Assembly (NCBI RefSeq): GCF_003977595.1
Contig: NZ_RYYR01000003.1
Span: 124,001 to 188,000, forward strand
Length of the DNA: 64,000 nucleotides
From: Lysinibacillus antri
Lineage (GTDB): Bacteria; Bacillota; Bacilli; Bacillales_A; Planococcaceae
Direction of reading: 5' to 3'
Part shown: piece by piece, positions 48,327 through 57,141 of the stretch
Position numbering within the stretch: the first letter of the stretch is position 1
How the letters are laid out: every line of letters begins with the position of its first letter
Notes under the pieces: generated by a model
The model's database searches: none
What the model was told of the DNA's origin: nothing
The model's input: only the letters and a program-made list of their open reading frames with translations
Made by a program: the position numbers and the translations under genes

Positions 48327-49943
48327 TTACAAACGAACTACATAATGGATATTTGCAATTTTCATTGGTAATGCACATAAATCCTCAATTAATGATGGAC
48401 CATATAAATTTAAATATTGGAAAGGATTATACACTCGTTCTTGAAGCGTTCCATTTGGATAAAGTTCCGCGCTGATTGTATTAAACTGACGAATTGTCTT
48501 GTCATGTTTAATCCGTACTTGTTGTTCGATTTTACTACTTAAGTAATCCAGCTGCTTTTTATGATAGCCCTTATTCTTTTCAACGATTGACTTTAAGTTT
48601 AGTTGTTGGGCATCTAGGTGTGTCATTAATTCTGCATATTGCTGTTGTAGCGAATCGTGAATCGCCTCGATCTGGTTTTTTGCTTCCACATCTTGAACAC
48701 TGTTAATAAATTGCTCTTTTTGTTCTGTTGCGCCACCTTCAATAACCTGTAACATAGACAACTGGAAATCAGCTAGTAATTGGTCTACTTTTCTTGTCAT
48801 AAGGGAAATATTAAGTCTTGGTGCTAAAATCGGCATCTGTAAATTTAGAGCGGAAAATGCATTTTTTAACGTTGCCCAATATGCTAACTCTCCTGGACCA
48901 CCGACAAAAGCTAAAACAGGGATCGTCATTTCTTGCATTAACGGTCTTGTTACTACATTGTTACTTAATTGTTCTGGATTTGTTAAAGCAATATCTAGAA
49001 GATGCTCCTTCGTGAATTTATGTAATCCAGAGGCATCTTGGAAATCACCATTTTTTCTCTCCAATAAAAATCGTTCGCCATCTTTCACATAGAATAAATT
49101 TGCATTTCCCACTACCGCATTAATGGGTGTCCCATAGCCAGCTTGATCGAAAGCTTTTTCCTGTGCTACTACTTCCATTGCAATTTGTTCATTATGGTTG
49201 ATGATCTTTTCAAAAAATGAAGATTCGTATTTACGAAAAGGGGCATAAGCTGCATCAATCATTAACAATCCTTCTGTTTGGAATAATCCATTCATTGTAT
49301 GTGCAAAGAATTGTGTAAATGTTTCACTTTGCTCCACCATTCGTAAAACAAAATGATATAAATCGTTTGTATATTCCGTTTCACCATAGTCTTTAAAAAC
49401 GGCGTCAATAAATTGTACTAATTGTTCTTTTTGTAAAGGCGTTTTGGATGCCATTAATTTTTTATGTGAACGTTCGCCATATACTCTTTTTTTAGGCATA
49501 CTATCCACAATCGTATACGTATGATTGATTTCTTCTATATCATGATCTTCTCCCGCGATCCAAAAAAGCGGAACGATCTTTTCACCTAATTTTTCACTTT
49601 GCTCTTTTGCTAACAATATGACCGAGATTGCTTTATGAACTGAATATAATGGACCAGTTAAAACACCTGCTTGTTGCCCACCTACAACGGCTACAGCACC
49701 GTTCTCTAACTGATGGATATGCTCTTCTTGTTTTTTTGAAAGTCCAAATTGTTGCATAAATGTACGAATAATATTCCCTAATTGTTGAGAATCGTAAAAC
49801 TGTTCTTTTAAATAATTATACCTAAGAACAAAAGCGTCATCGTTATATTCATATTGATAAAATGGTTTTACTTTTTCACTATGTGACCAATAATCAAATA
49901 GCAATTGATTGCTAACTGGTAATTCAACCTGTTCCAGCTTCAT
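48327..49943 (-). CDS. bshC: Bacillithiol biosynthesis cysteine-adding enzyme BshC
   Basis: BshC (538 residues) is the putative last enzyme of bacillithiol synthesis and joins cysteine to glucosaminyl malate. The family segment AVVGGQQAGVLTGPLYSVHK near residue 88, IAGEDHDIEEINH near residue 125 and AFVGGPGELAYWATLK near residue 348 identify it. Coiled-coil residues of about 390-465 are characteristic. AGGAG precedes the ATG, and the terminator at 48275-48309 follows. The product indicates that this organism uses bacillithiol. Confidence 0.94.
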   Translation of the reverse strand: MKLEQVELPVSNQLLFDYWSHSEKVKPFYQYEYNDDAFVLRYNYLKEQFYDSQQLGNIIRTFMQQFGLSKKQEEHIHQLENGAVAVVGGQQAGVLTGPLYSVHKAISVILLAKEQSEKLGEKIVPLFWIAGEDHDIEEINHTYTIVDSMPKKRVYGERSHKKLMASKTPLQKEQLVQFIDAVFKDYGETEYTNDLYHFVLRMVEQSETFTQFFAHTMNGLFQTEGLLMIDAAYAPFRKYESSFFEKIINHNEQIAMEVVAQEKAFDQAGYGTPINAVVGNANLFYVKDGERFLLERKNGDFQDASGLHKFTKEHLLDIALTNPEQLSNNVVTRPLMQEMTIPVLAFVGGPGELAYWATLKNAFSALNLQMPILAPRLNISLMTRKVDQLLADFQLSMLQVIEGGATEQKEQFINSVQDVEAKNQIEAIHDSLQQQYAELMTHLDAQQLNLKSIVEKNKGYHKKQLDYLSSKIEQQVRIKHDKTIRQFNTISAELYPNGTLQERVYNPFQYLNLYGPSLIEDLCALPMKIANIHYVVRL

Positions 49944-50082
49944 AAAAAAACTCCTCTACTAATCAATTACACCTTCGTAATTGCGTCCAGAATCGGACTC
50001 ATGTTCTATTTAAAATATGTGTTATTTTTTTAACTCTACTTATTGTAAACGTTCAATCCTTCACTTCAAAAGAAAATGCTTA

Positions 50083-50475
50083 TTAATTGCCAATGTAAGC
50101 CATTATACTTTGAACTAAACCTATAATCCAAATGATCATATAGCAAAAAGTTAACAGTATAAAATATAATCGCCAAACCTTTTTAAATAACGGCAATACT
50201 TCAATTTCTTTTTTCGTTCGCCAATCTATGTATGTAAAAATAATTGCAATTAAAATCGCAATGATGAAAACAAAAACACTAAAATTCTTTCCCCATAAAC
50301 TCGACATTGACAAAGGAACAGAAAAAAATAATACAAGGGTTGTCACATCTGCAGCAAATCCAAATGCTTTCGAATTTTTCATCTTTCTCTTTCGAAAAAT
50401 AATATATGTCATGAAAAAAAGAATAATAGGAAATAATATTATTGTACTAACAATGTATTGTAAAAGTAATTTCAC
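50083..50475 (-). CDS. DUF3397-type integral membrane protein
   Basis: This 130-residue protein is mostly hydrophobic, with four predicted transmembrane helices (about residues 5-25, 38-55, 65-85 and 100-125) separated by short basic loops such as FRKRKMKNSKAFGFAADV. Location between panE and bshC and the topology fit the Bacillales DUF3397 family. Function unknown. The GTG start overlaps the panE stop by four bases (GTGA), so the two are translationally coupled. Confidence 0.72.
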   Translation of the reverse strand: MKLLLQYIVSTIILFPIILFFMTYIIFRKRKMKNSKAFGFAADVTTLVLFFSVPLSMSSLWGKNFSVFVFIIAILIAIIFTYIDWRTKKEIEVLPLFKKVWRLYFILLTFCYMIIWIIGLVQSIMAYIGN

Positions 50476-51374
50476 ATTTTCTCACCACTCTCTTCTAACG
50501 CTAATAGTAAATGATAGAATGTTGTTAAGATCGGTACGTTTTTTCCCAATCGCGCTGCCTTTCTTATTACCGCCCCTACAATCGTTTCCACTTCTGTCGG
50601 ACGATTTTGTAATCGATCACTCAACATGGAAGAAGTATTCATAGCCGTTTTACGACATAGATTTTTAACGTCCTCTAGTTTAAAACGTGATTTTTCTTCT
50701 GGAAATGCTTCCATCAATTCATCATATAAACTGATTAATAGTTGTTCTGAATGAGGGTTTTTTACTAATTCTCCATTTTTCACATTTAAAATGGCCGTTA
50801 AAGGGTTAATAAAACAATTTAACAACGCTTTTTCAAATAGCATTTTTTCTGCATTTTCTTCTAATCTAAATTGAAAGTTTTCCAATTGACGTTGCAATAT
50901 CGAATCCATCACTAGGTGATCGCCTCTACCAAGAGCTAGCTTAACAATTCCTTGACCTCGATGAACGACTGTATACGCATTTGTCCTTTCTGCTCCGAAT
51001 TGACAAGACCCAAATACAATTGTTTTTTGGGGTAGTTTCAATGCCTCTTCATAATGCGCTAATCCATTTTGTAGAAAAAGCAATGAAATGTTAGCAGACA
51101 ATGTTTCGAACCTTTTGTACAAATCATGAAGTTGCCCATATTTAACTGCAACAATGACTAATGTATTTTCCTCTATAGCTAAGAGATCTGTCCTAATTTT
51201 GATTTGTACTTTATATAAGGAGCCGTCCAAATTAATACGAACTAAACCTTGCTCTTGAAGTTGTTGTGCTTGTTCTTTTCTTTTTACGTATAGCGATACA
51301 TCCTGACAACTTTGTGATAAAAAACTTGCAACTAACATTCCGACCGAGCCTGCTCCGACAACTACTATTTTCAT
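50472..51374 (-). CDS. panE: Ketopantoate reductase family protein (2-dehydropantoate 2-reductase)
   Basis: The 300-residue protein reduces ketopantoate to pantoate with NADPH in the pantothenate/CoA pathway. The N-terminal NADP-binding motif is VVGAGSVGMLVASFL near residue 4, and the C-terminal helical domain has LLNCFINPLTAILNVKNGEL near residue 165, with the catalytic Lys region. I use the ATG at 51374 (MKIVVVGAG); AAGAAGGTG lies upstream. In B. subtilis the equivalent (ylbQ) is in the same neighbourhood. Substrate identity is family-level. Confidence 0.88.
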   Translation of the reverse strand: MKIVVVGAGSVGMLVASFLSQSCQDVSLYVKRKEQAQQLQEQGLVRINLDGSLYKVQIKIRTDLLAIEENTLVIVAVKYGQLHDLYKRFETLSANISLLFLQNGLAHYEEALKLPQKTIVFGSCQFGAERTNAYTVVHRGQGIVKLALGRGDHLVMDSILQRQLENFQFRLEENAEKMLFEKALLNCFINPLTAILNVKNGELVKNPHSEQLLISLYDELMEAFPEEKSRFKLEDVKNLCRKTAMNTSSMLSDRLQNRPTEVETIVGAVIRKAARLGKNVPILTTFYHLLLALEESGEKM

Positions 51375-51463
51375 TTGTACACCTTCTTTGATCATGAATA
51401 ATCGCGGTTTCTTTAAATTTATTCGCACTTATTCCAAAATACTCTCATTAAACATTAATCGCA

Positions 51464-51494
51464 AAGTAAAGGTCTACCAAAAGAGGCAGACCTT
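51464..51494 (-). terminator. Possible terminator after the carboxyltransferase gene
   Basis: AAGGTCTGCC and GGTAGACCTT pair on the minus strand around TCTTTT, 16 bases after the carboxyltransferase stop. The following T run is weak (TACTTT), so efficiency is uncertain. Confidence 0.4.
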
Positions 51495-51509
51495 GTCTAA
51501 TTTATTTTA

Positions 51510-53042
51510 TTATACTGGATATACTGGGTGTTTACGAGAAGGTAATGAAATTTGTTTCGTTGTGTAATAGTGTAAACGGTTCGAAAGAGTAGCTCTCAGT
51601 TCGCTCGGAGCAATGATTTCATCCACAACTAATTCGGACGCTAGTTGATAAATATCAATTTCTTCTTTGTATTCCTCTATTTTTTCTTGAATAAATTTTG
51701 CTCGTTCTTTTACATCTTTTATTTCTGCAATTTTGTTTGAATAAACGGCATTAACAGCTGCCTCAGGTCCCATAACGGCAATTTGAGCAGTTGGGAGAGC
51801 AATACAGATGTCTGGTTCAAAAGCCGGGCCACACATCGCATATAATCCTGCACCATATGCTTTACGTATGATGACGGAAATTTTTGGTACAGTCGCGCTA
51901 CTCATGGCAGAGATAAATTTGGCTCCATGACGAATTATTCCTGCCCGTTCTACTTTTGTACCAATCATAAACCCTGGTACATCGGCTAAAAACAATAATG
52001 GAATTGAATACGCATCACATAACTGGATAAATTTTGCTGCCTTATCTGACGAGTCAACAAACAACACGCCACCTTTTACTTTTGGTTGATTTGCAACGAT
52101 GCCCACCGTTTGCCCCGAAATTCTTGCAAAACCGGTAATCAGCTCGGGTGCAAACAATTTTTTCATTTCAAAAAAGCTTTCTTGATCAATCAATTGATCA
52201 ATTAATTCATACATATCAAAAGGGACATTTTGGTTTTTAGGAATAATTTCTTCTAAAGTTCGCCCTTTAATCGGTAATCTGGATTCTTTTCCTTTTGGTA
52301 GTTGTTTAAAGTTTGCACCAAAGTAACTTAAATAACTTTTTGCAAACGCAATAGCTTGTTGTTCTGTTTGCGCTAATACGTCTCCACATCCACTTATTGT
52401 ACAATGCATTTTTGCGCCGCCCATTTCCTCTAATGATACTTTTTCGCCAATTACTTTTTCTGCCATTCGAGGCGACCCTAAATACATCGATGCATTTTTA
52501 TCAACCATAATGACGATATCACAAAATGCTGGTATATATGCTCCCCCTGCCGCAGATGGGCCAAATAATATACATATTTGTGGAATCATGCCACTTAATT
52601 TTACTTGATTATGAAATATTCGACCTGCACCACGTCTTCCAGGAAACATTTCTAGTTGATCTGTAATACGTGCACCTGCAGAATCGACTAAGTACAATAG
52701 TGGAACTTGTAATTTTTCCGCGGTTTCTTGTATGCGGATAATTTTTTCTACGGTTCGCTTTCCCCATGATCCCGCCTTTACCGTCGAATCATTTGCCATG
52801 ACACACACCGTTTGACCATCAATTTTCCCAACCGCACAAACAACGCCATCTGCTGGTAAATCACTTTCCACACAGTTTGCAAATCGACCGTCTTCTTCAT
52901 ATGTCCCATTGTCAAATAGCATTATTAATCGATCACGTACAAATAATTTATTCGATTCTTTTAATTTGTCGTGATATTTTTTAGATCCCCCAGTAAGTAT
53001 GTTTTCTACCTTTTCCAATAATTTATCGTTGTAAATATCCAT
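51510..53042 (-). CDS. Acyl-CoA carboxylase carboxyltransferase (beta) subunit
   Basis: A 510-residue carboxyltransferase of the propionyl-/methylcrotonoyl-CoA carboxylase beta type, with crotonase-fold N and C halves. GPSAAGGAYIPAFCD near residue 158 and RKAYGAGLYAMCGPAFEPD near residue 400 are the two oxyanion-hole regions, and LVDSAGARI near residue 120 is typical. It moves carboxyl from biotin to an acyl-CoA. The biotinyl protein is encoded 34 bases upstream, but no biotin carboxylase gene is nearby. The exact acyl-CoA is not determined; YngE-like and PCC-like proteins are both possible. ATG at 53042 with GAGGAG upstream. Confidence 0.85.
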   Translation of the reverse strand: MDIYNDKLLEKVENILTGGSKKYHDKLKESNKLFVRDRLIMLFDNGTYEEDGRFANCVESDLPADGVVCAVGKIDGQTVCVMANDSTVKAGSWGKRTVEKIIRIQETAEKLQVPLLYLVDSAGARITDQLEMFPGRRGAGRIFHNQVKLSGMIPQICILFGPSAAGGAYIPAFCDIVIMVDKNASMYLGSPRMAEKVIGEKVSLEEMGGAKMHCTISGCGDVLAQTEQQAIAFAKSYLSYFGANFKQLPKGKESRLPIKGRTLEEIIPKNQNVPFDMYELIDQLIDQESFFEMKKLFAPELITGFARISGQTVGIVANQPKVKGGVLFVDSSDKAAKFIQLCDAYSIPLLFLADVPGFMIGTKVERAGIIRHGAKFISAMSSATVPKISVIIRKAYGAGLYAMCGPAFEPDICIALPTAQIAVMGPEAAVNAVYSNKIAEIKDVKERAKFIQEKIEEYKEEIDIYQLASELVVDEIIAPSELRATLSNRLHYYTTKQISLPSRKHPVYPV

Positions 53043-53076
53043 CACCAAAATCTCCTCTTTGTGTGGCTATGATCAT

Positions 53077-53289
53077 TTATCCAAATGTAATTAGTACATC
53101 GTCTTCATTTACAAAGTCACCTTCAGAAACATTTACCTTTGCTACAACTCCATCTGTTTCTGCCTCAAAAGGAATTTCCATCTTCATTGATTCAATGATA
53201 ATGACGGTTTGCCCTGCACTAACTTGTTGACCCTCTTTTACAAGGACTTCAAAAACAGTACCAGCCATCTGTGCACGTAATTCCACCAT
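53077..53289 (-). CDS. Biotin/lipoyl attachment domain protein
   Basis: This 70-residue protein is a free-standing biotinyl domain. The lysine in ESMKMEIPFEA near residue 35 is the attachment site (ESMKM, a variant of the usual EAMKM). The beta-hairpin half-barrel repeats are visible around VKEGQQVSAGQTVIIIES and VSEGDFVNEDDVLITF. It resembles the small BLAP protein of the B. subtilis yng cluster. Together with the carboxyltransferase downstream it should carry carboxybiotin. AGGGGAAT precedes the ATG. Confidence 0.9.
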   Translation of the reverse strand: MVELRAQMAGTVFEVLVKEGQQVSAGQTVIIIESMKMEIPFEAETDGVVAKVNVSEGDFVNEDDVLITFG

Positions 53290-53328
53290 CTTTTATTCCC
53301 CTTTTTTTAAACCAGTTTTTCAATGCAT

Positions 53329-53712
53329 TCATTTTTGTTGTTCGATAAAGCTTGAACCTTGTTGTAGCCACTTTAAAATTTTTTCATGCTCAGATTGTAA
53401 TTCTCTATATTTTACTTCTAGCTCGTTATACGCTTCCGTTAGTTCATCAAAACTATTAAGTGCAAGCTTCAGATGGCTTCGCATTAATTGCTTAGGACGT
53501 TTTCTTACACTGTTTAACATTTGACCATATTGTTGTCGTAACGTTTTATTCCAACGAAAACCACATGCTTGTTTTGTACGGTTTAAAATACTTGCTGCTT
53601 CCGCAAAAGCTTCTAATTGGGTTTTACCATTTTGCACCGCCTGTATGACGATTTCCGCTAATTTTTCATCATCATCAGCCGTCCATTGATCTTTACGTCT
53701 TTTTCCATCCAT
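53329..53712 (-). CDS. rsfA: Prespore-specific regulator of the RsfA/YlbO family
   Basis: The 127-residue protein has a Myb/SANT-like DNA-binding domain, WTADDDEKLAEIVIQAVQNG near residue 10 followed by NRTKQACGFRWNKTLRQQY. It ends in a coiled coil (about residues 85-115). RsfA in B. subtilis modulates sigma-F-dependent genes in the forespore. The ATG at 53712 has GAGGTGAT upstream. It lies 39 bases before the biotinyl protein gene, an unexpected neighbour for a sporulation regulator. Confidence 0.87.
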   Translation of the reverse strand: MDGKRRKDQWTADDDEKLAEIVIQAVQNGKTQLEAFAEAASILNRTKQACGFRWNKTLRQQYGQMLNSVRKRPKQLMRSHLKLALNSFDELTEAYNELEVKYRELQSEHEKILKWLQQGSSFIEQQK

Positions 53713-53883
53713 ATCTATCACCTCACATTTTTTACTACTATATGCAAATCAATAGAATAAATAGAATCGTAACGCTAGAAAAATAGGTTGTAACATAAAT
53801 AGAAACACTTAATCTTTAGAAAACAGGATAAAGCTATTTCTTAATACCTGAAAATCCACTTAAATTCATAAAACAGGGTATTT

Positions 53884-53917
53884 AAAAAAATAAAAACGCC
53901 TCTATATATGAGACGTT
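53884..53917 (-). terminator. Terminator after the enoyl-CoA hydratase-family gene
   Basis: On the minus strand AACGTCTC and GAGGCGTT pair (one G-T wobble) around ATATATA and are followed by TTTATTTTTTT. It lies 10 bases after the stop and separates this gene from rsfA. Confidence 0.8.
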
Positions 53918-53927
53918 CTATCAAGTA

Positions 53928-54689
53928 TTATTTTGATTTATTTAAAAACTGTTGTACGGCTTCTGCATGGGCTTCACTTTCCCAAAGCTTTGCACACACT
54001 CGAATTTCTTCCATTACTCGCTCATACATATTCCGTTCTTTCCATTTACGGAGCTCAATTTCTTTATATGCTTGGTGAACGGATGGATGAATTTTACGCA
54101 TCTGTGAAATAAATTCTTCTAAAGCCTCTTCTTTTGATCCTTCAAAAACACGCATTGCCCAGCCAATTTCATATAAAAGCTTCGCATCATACACTTGTGC
54201 ATCAACTAACATTTTTAAAGCTCGGTCGTGTCTTAAACCTCTTTCAAACAGATAGGTTCCCCCTCCCCATCCGCTCGTGATAGCAAGAGTTCCTTGGATG
54301 AACCCACATTTTGCATTTGACGCAACCAATCTAAAATCACAGGCAGTAGCAATTTCACACCCGCCTCCTACTGCGGCACCGTTAATAAGCGCAATAGTTG
54401 GTACACGAAGCGTTGCTAAATCATATAAAATATTCCCCATTTTACTTAGCATGCCAAAAGCTTGTTCTTCCGTATGTAAACTATGAAATTCCGAAAGATC
54501 TCCACCTGAACAAAAAGCTTTTTCCCCAGCACCTGTCACGACTAAAAATCGGATCTCGTCGTGTTCTTTAATATATGTAATAACTTTTTTTAGACCTTCC
54601 ATTACCTCATCATTGACGGCATTTCTTTTTTCTTCTCTGTCAATGGTAAAGGTTAATATTCCATCCTTCTCACTAATTTGATAAGCCAA
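53928..54689 (-). CDS. Enoyl-CoA hydratase/isomerase family protein
   Basis: A crotonase-superfamily protein of 253 residues. The first oxyanion-hole segment FCSGGDLSEF is near residue 60 and the second, ALINGAAVGGGCEIATACD, near residue 100. In place of the canonical catalytic Glu pair, the segment ITSGWGGGTYLFERGL is closer to members that handle branched or malonyl-type CoA esters (ethylmalonyl-CoA decarboxylase-like), though this is uncertain. I start at TTG 54689 because GGGGAT lies at a normal distance; the ATG at 54698 directly abuts the purine run. Association with the carboxylase genes suggests an acyl-CoA pathway. Confidence 0.8.
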   Translation of the reverse strand: MAYQISEKDGILTFTIDREEKRNAVNDEVMEGLKKVITYIKEHDEIRFLVVTGAGEKAFCSGGDLSEFHSLHTEEQAFGMLSKMGNILYDLATLRVPTIALINGAAVGGGCEIATACDFRLVASNAKCGFIQGTLAITSGWGGGTYLFERGLRHDRALKMLVDAQVYDAKLLYEIGWAMRVFEGSKEEALEEFISQMRKIHPSVHQAYKEIELRKWKERNMYERVMEEIRVCAKLWESEAHAEAVQQFLNKSK

Positions 54690-54813
54690 ACTTAACATCC
54701 CCTTTAACGTTTGCTATTTCAACATAATGTAATGCTTTAAATTAAATAGTAAATGACCTCAATGTGTTTGGCAAGGGAATGGTAATTAATTCAGGAAAAT
54801 ACTTGAAAAATAT

Positions 54814-54843
54814 AAAAAAACACAAGTCATTAGAGTACTTGCG
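54814..54843 (-). terminator. Distal terminator downstream of rpmF
   Basis: On the minus strand CGCAAGT and ACTTGTG pair (one G-T wobble) around ACTCTAATG and are followed by seven T. It is the second of two terminators between rpmF and the enoyl-CoA hydratase-family gene. Confidence 0.65.
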
Positions 54844-54880
54844 CTAAAATTCGTTAAATTGTTTTTTCCTTTTTAAATAA

Positions 54881-54923
54881 AAAATAAAAGGCTATTAGAG
54901 AGCCATGGCCTCTCTAATAGCCT
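54881..54923 (-). terminator. rpmF terminator
   Basis: A near-perfect palindrome, AGGCTATTAGAGAG with CTCTCTAATAGCCT around a GCCATGG centre, is followed on the minus strand by TTTATTTTTTATTT. It lies 22 bases after the rpmF stop. Confidence 0.88.
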
Positions 54924-54944
54924 CGAGCACTAGTAAATACTGAA

Positions 54945-55118
54945 TTATTTACTAGCTACTTCTTTACCTTTGTAGTGTCCACATGCTTTACATACGTGGT
55001 GAGATAAAGTTGCTTCTCCACAGTTTGGGCAAGCTACCATACCAGGTACAGATAATTTAAAATGCGTACGACGCTTTCTTTTTGCAGTTTTAGAAGTTCT
55101 TCTAAATGGTACAGCCAT
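54945..55118 (-). CDS. rpmF: 50S ribosomal protein L32
   Basis: L32 (57 residues from the ATG at 55118, [11 protein letters not shown]) is a small basic large-subunit protein. It keeps the zinc-binding cysteines CPNCG and CKACG, so it is the zinc (C+) form. AAGGAGGTG precedes the ATG; a GTG three codons upstream covers that site. It follows ylbN (YceD) by 24 bases, the arrangement found in most bacteria. Confidence 0.96.
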   Translation of the reverse strand: MAVPFRRTSKTAKRKRRTHFKLSVPGMVACPNCGEATLSHHVCKACGHYKGKEVASK

Positions 55119-55142
55119 TATTGGCACCTCCTTACAGATTAT

Positions 55143-55676
55143 CTATTCATCTGATTGATCAAAATACTTAGCTAAATCAGCAAGTCTTGGATCCACTTTT
55201 GGTTCGTCATTTTCGTTTTGACGTGCAACCTCATCTTCAGTTGAATAACTCCAGTTTTTGCCTCCTTGCACTTGTCCTTCCGTGTTTTCTTTAAACACTT
55301 GCATCGGAATTTCTAACAGTACAAGTTCCTCTAAAACTGGTTTTAAGTCGATCACTTCACCATCGATATAATGTATATCGTCATCTTCTTTATTTCGAAG
55401 TTCTGGATCTATCCAGCTGAAAATTTCAACTGCATCGACTTCAATTGGATATTCAACGTCTTCCCATGTGCGTGCACAAGGAAGTGTCAGTGTTGCAGTC
55501 AGCGTAAACTGACAAGTCATTTGCGATGCACCGAAAGTACAGTGTCCTTTTACATGAACAGGTGAGATTTGACGAATATCTTTATTTCGCTTTTTTACTT
55601 CATCCAATTGTACTTCTGCATCTATCGGCATCCCATTTTGGCGATACTTCGATAATTGATGAATTGACCATTTCAT
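55143..55676 (-). CDS. ylbN: YceD/DUF177-family protein YlbN
   Basis: The 177-residue protein belongs to the DUF177/YceD family, co-occurring with rpmF across bacteria and linked to 23S rRNA metabolism. The domain motif TLPCARTWEDVEYPIEVDA near residue 67 and the late DPRLADLAKYFD are typical. It starts at the second of two close ATGs (55676), with GAGGTG eight bases upstream, and is transcribed from the strong promoter at 55706-55734. Confidence 0.9.
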   Translation of the reverse strand: MKWSIHQLSKYRQNGMPIDAEVQLDEVKKRNKDIRQISPVHVKGHCTFGASQMTCQFTLTATLTLPCARTWEDVEYPIEVDAVEIFSWIDPELRNKEDDDIHYIDGEVIDLKPVLEELVLLEIPMQVFKENTEGQVQGGKNWSYSTEDEVARQNENDEPKVDPRLADLAKYFDQSDE

Positions 55677-55705
55677 TCATTAATCACCTCGAGACAACAA
55701 TGTTG

Positions 55706-55734
55706 ATTATATAATGTGTATTTTTAGATGTCAA
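55706..55734 (-). promoter_or_regulatory. Sigma-A promoter of ylbN-rpmF
   Basis: On the minus strand a consensus TTGACA (55729-55734) and TATAAT (55706-55711) are exactly 17 bases apart. The strength fits expression of a ribosomal protein. It faces away from the tmcAL promoter ten bases upstream. Confidence 0.9.
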
Positions 55735-55743
55735 GATATTTTC

Positions 55744-55772
55744 TTGTCACAGTACGAATAGAGTACTATAAT
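55744..55772 (+). promoter_or_regulatory. Sigma-A promoter of tmcAL
   Basis: TTGTCA (55744-55749) and TATAAT (55767-55772) are separated by 17 bases on the plus strand. The two -35 boxes of this and the ylbN-rpmF promoter are only nine bases apart, so the promoters are back to back. Transcription would begin near 55779, giving a 137-base leader. Confidence 0.85.
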
Positions 55773-55915
55773 TTTAATAATAGATGAATCATTTAAATAC
55801 AGTAATGATTCGATTGGATGACAATGATCCTTATGACTTATTACAATTTGTTGAAATATGCATTTACCTATCCTTCTAAAGCAGATATTCCAATTATAAC
55901 CTAAGGGGTGTAACA

Positions 55916-57124
55916 ATGAAAGCAGTTGGTGTCATCGTTGAATATAATCCTTTCCATAATGGCCATTTTTATCATGTAGAACAAACAAGAAACGCGTCTT
56001 CAGCTGATGTTGTCATTGCTGTCATGAGTGGGCAATTTTTACAACGAGGAGAGCCTGCATTAGTTGACAAATGGCACCGAGCGAAAATGGCTCTATTAGG
56101 CGGTGTAGACCTCGTGATCGAACTACCATACGTCTTTTCAACTGGTAATGCCACAATTTTTGCTGAAGGGGCAACAAAGCTCTTAAATGCAATAGGTTGT
56201 GAATCCTTCGCTTTCGGTAGTGAACAAGGAACAATTGAACCTTTTTTAAATACATTATCTTTATTACGATCCGAAGAGGAAGAATACAACGCTTTAATTA
56301 AACAGTTTATTTCAACTGGCATTAGTTATCCCCAAAGTTTATATTTGGCATACGAAAAACTAAAAAACGAACACCCGAATACGTATATCGACTTATCACA
56401 GCCAAATAATATTTTAGGTTATCATTATATAGAAGCAGTAAATCGTTTCAATCTTTCCATTCAACCTTTAACCATCCAAAGAGTACAAGCAGGCTACCAT
56501 GATGATATTAATACTAATTTAACAATTGCCAGTGCAACAGGTATTCGTAAATCAATATTTGAAACAAAATCGATCCATGAAGTCGAAAGTTATGTTCCTA
56601 AAGCAACTTTTAAAGAACTTGAATCATGGAAGCATAAACATACACAGTTTACTAATTGGGACTCTTTTTGGTCTCTTTTACGCTATGCGATTTTAAGAAA
56701 TACCCCTGAACAACTCTCTTTGTTTGCAGATGTTTCAGAAGGTATTGAACATGCTCTCATTAAAGCAGCTAGAAAAAGCGATTCCTTTGCCGAGTTTATG
56801 AGCAATATTAAATCAAAACGCTATACGTGGACAAGATTACAACGAATGATTACGCATATTTTTACAGGGATTACAAAAGAGGCACTGCATCAATTTGATG
56901 AGCCAACTTACATTCGCCTTTTAGGTATGACCGGTAAAGGACAAAAATATTTATCAGAACATAAAAAAAGCTTTACTTTACCTTTAATAAGTCGTGTTGC
57001 ATCAACAAAAGACCCCATGCTCGCACTTGATATCCGCGCATCCGAAATGTACGCACAAGGAGTAAACTTAATCAGTAAACAAAAACTAGAGATGGATTAT
57101 CAAACACCACCGATAAGGTTATAG
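55916..57124 (+). CDS. tmcAL: tRNA(Met) cytidine acetate ligase TmcAL (YlbM)
   Basis: TmcAL uses ATP and acetate to make N4-acetylcytidine at the wobble position of elongator tRNA-Met. The 402-residue protein has a nucleotidyltransferase-like start with VGVIVEYNPFHNGHFYHVE (about residues 4-22, HxGH-type), IAVMSGQFLQRGEPALVDKW near residue 34 and GADLVIELPYVFSTGNA-type sequence near residue 63. AGGGGTG precedes the ATG. It is one of four plus-strand genes among mostly minus-strand neighbours and lies opposite the ylbN-rpmF pair. Confidence 0.94.
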   Translation: MKAVGVIVEYNPFHNGHFYHVEQTRNASSADVVIAVMSGQFLQRGEPALVDKWHRAKMALLGGVDLVIELPYVFSTGNATIFAEGATKLLNAIGCESFAFGSEQGTIEPFLNTLSLLRSEEEEYNALIKQFISTGISYPQSLYLAYEKLKNEHPNTYIDLSQPNNILGYHYIEAVNRFNLSIQPLTIQRVQAGYHDDINTNLTIASATGIRKSIFETKSIHEVESYVPKATFKELESWKHKHTQFTNWDSFWSLLRYAILRNTPEQLSLFADVSEGIEHALIKAARKSDSFAEFMSNIKSKRYTWTRLQRMITHIFTGITKEALHQFDEPTYIRLLGMTGKGQKYLSEHKKSFTLPLISRVASTKDPMLALDIRASEMYAQGVNLISKQKLEMDYQTPPIRL

Positions 57125-57141
57125 AATCGATACTTTGGGAA

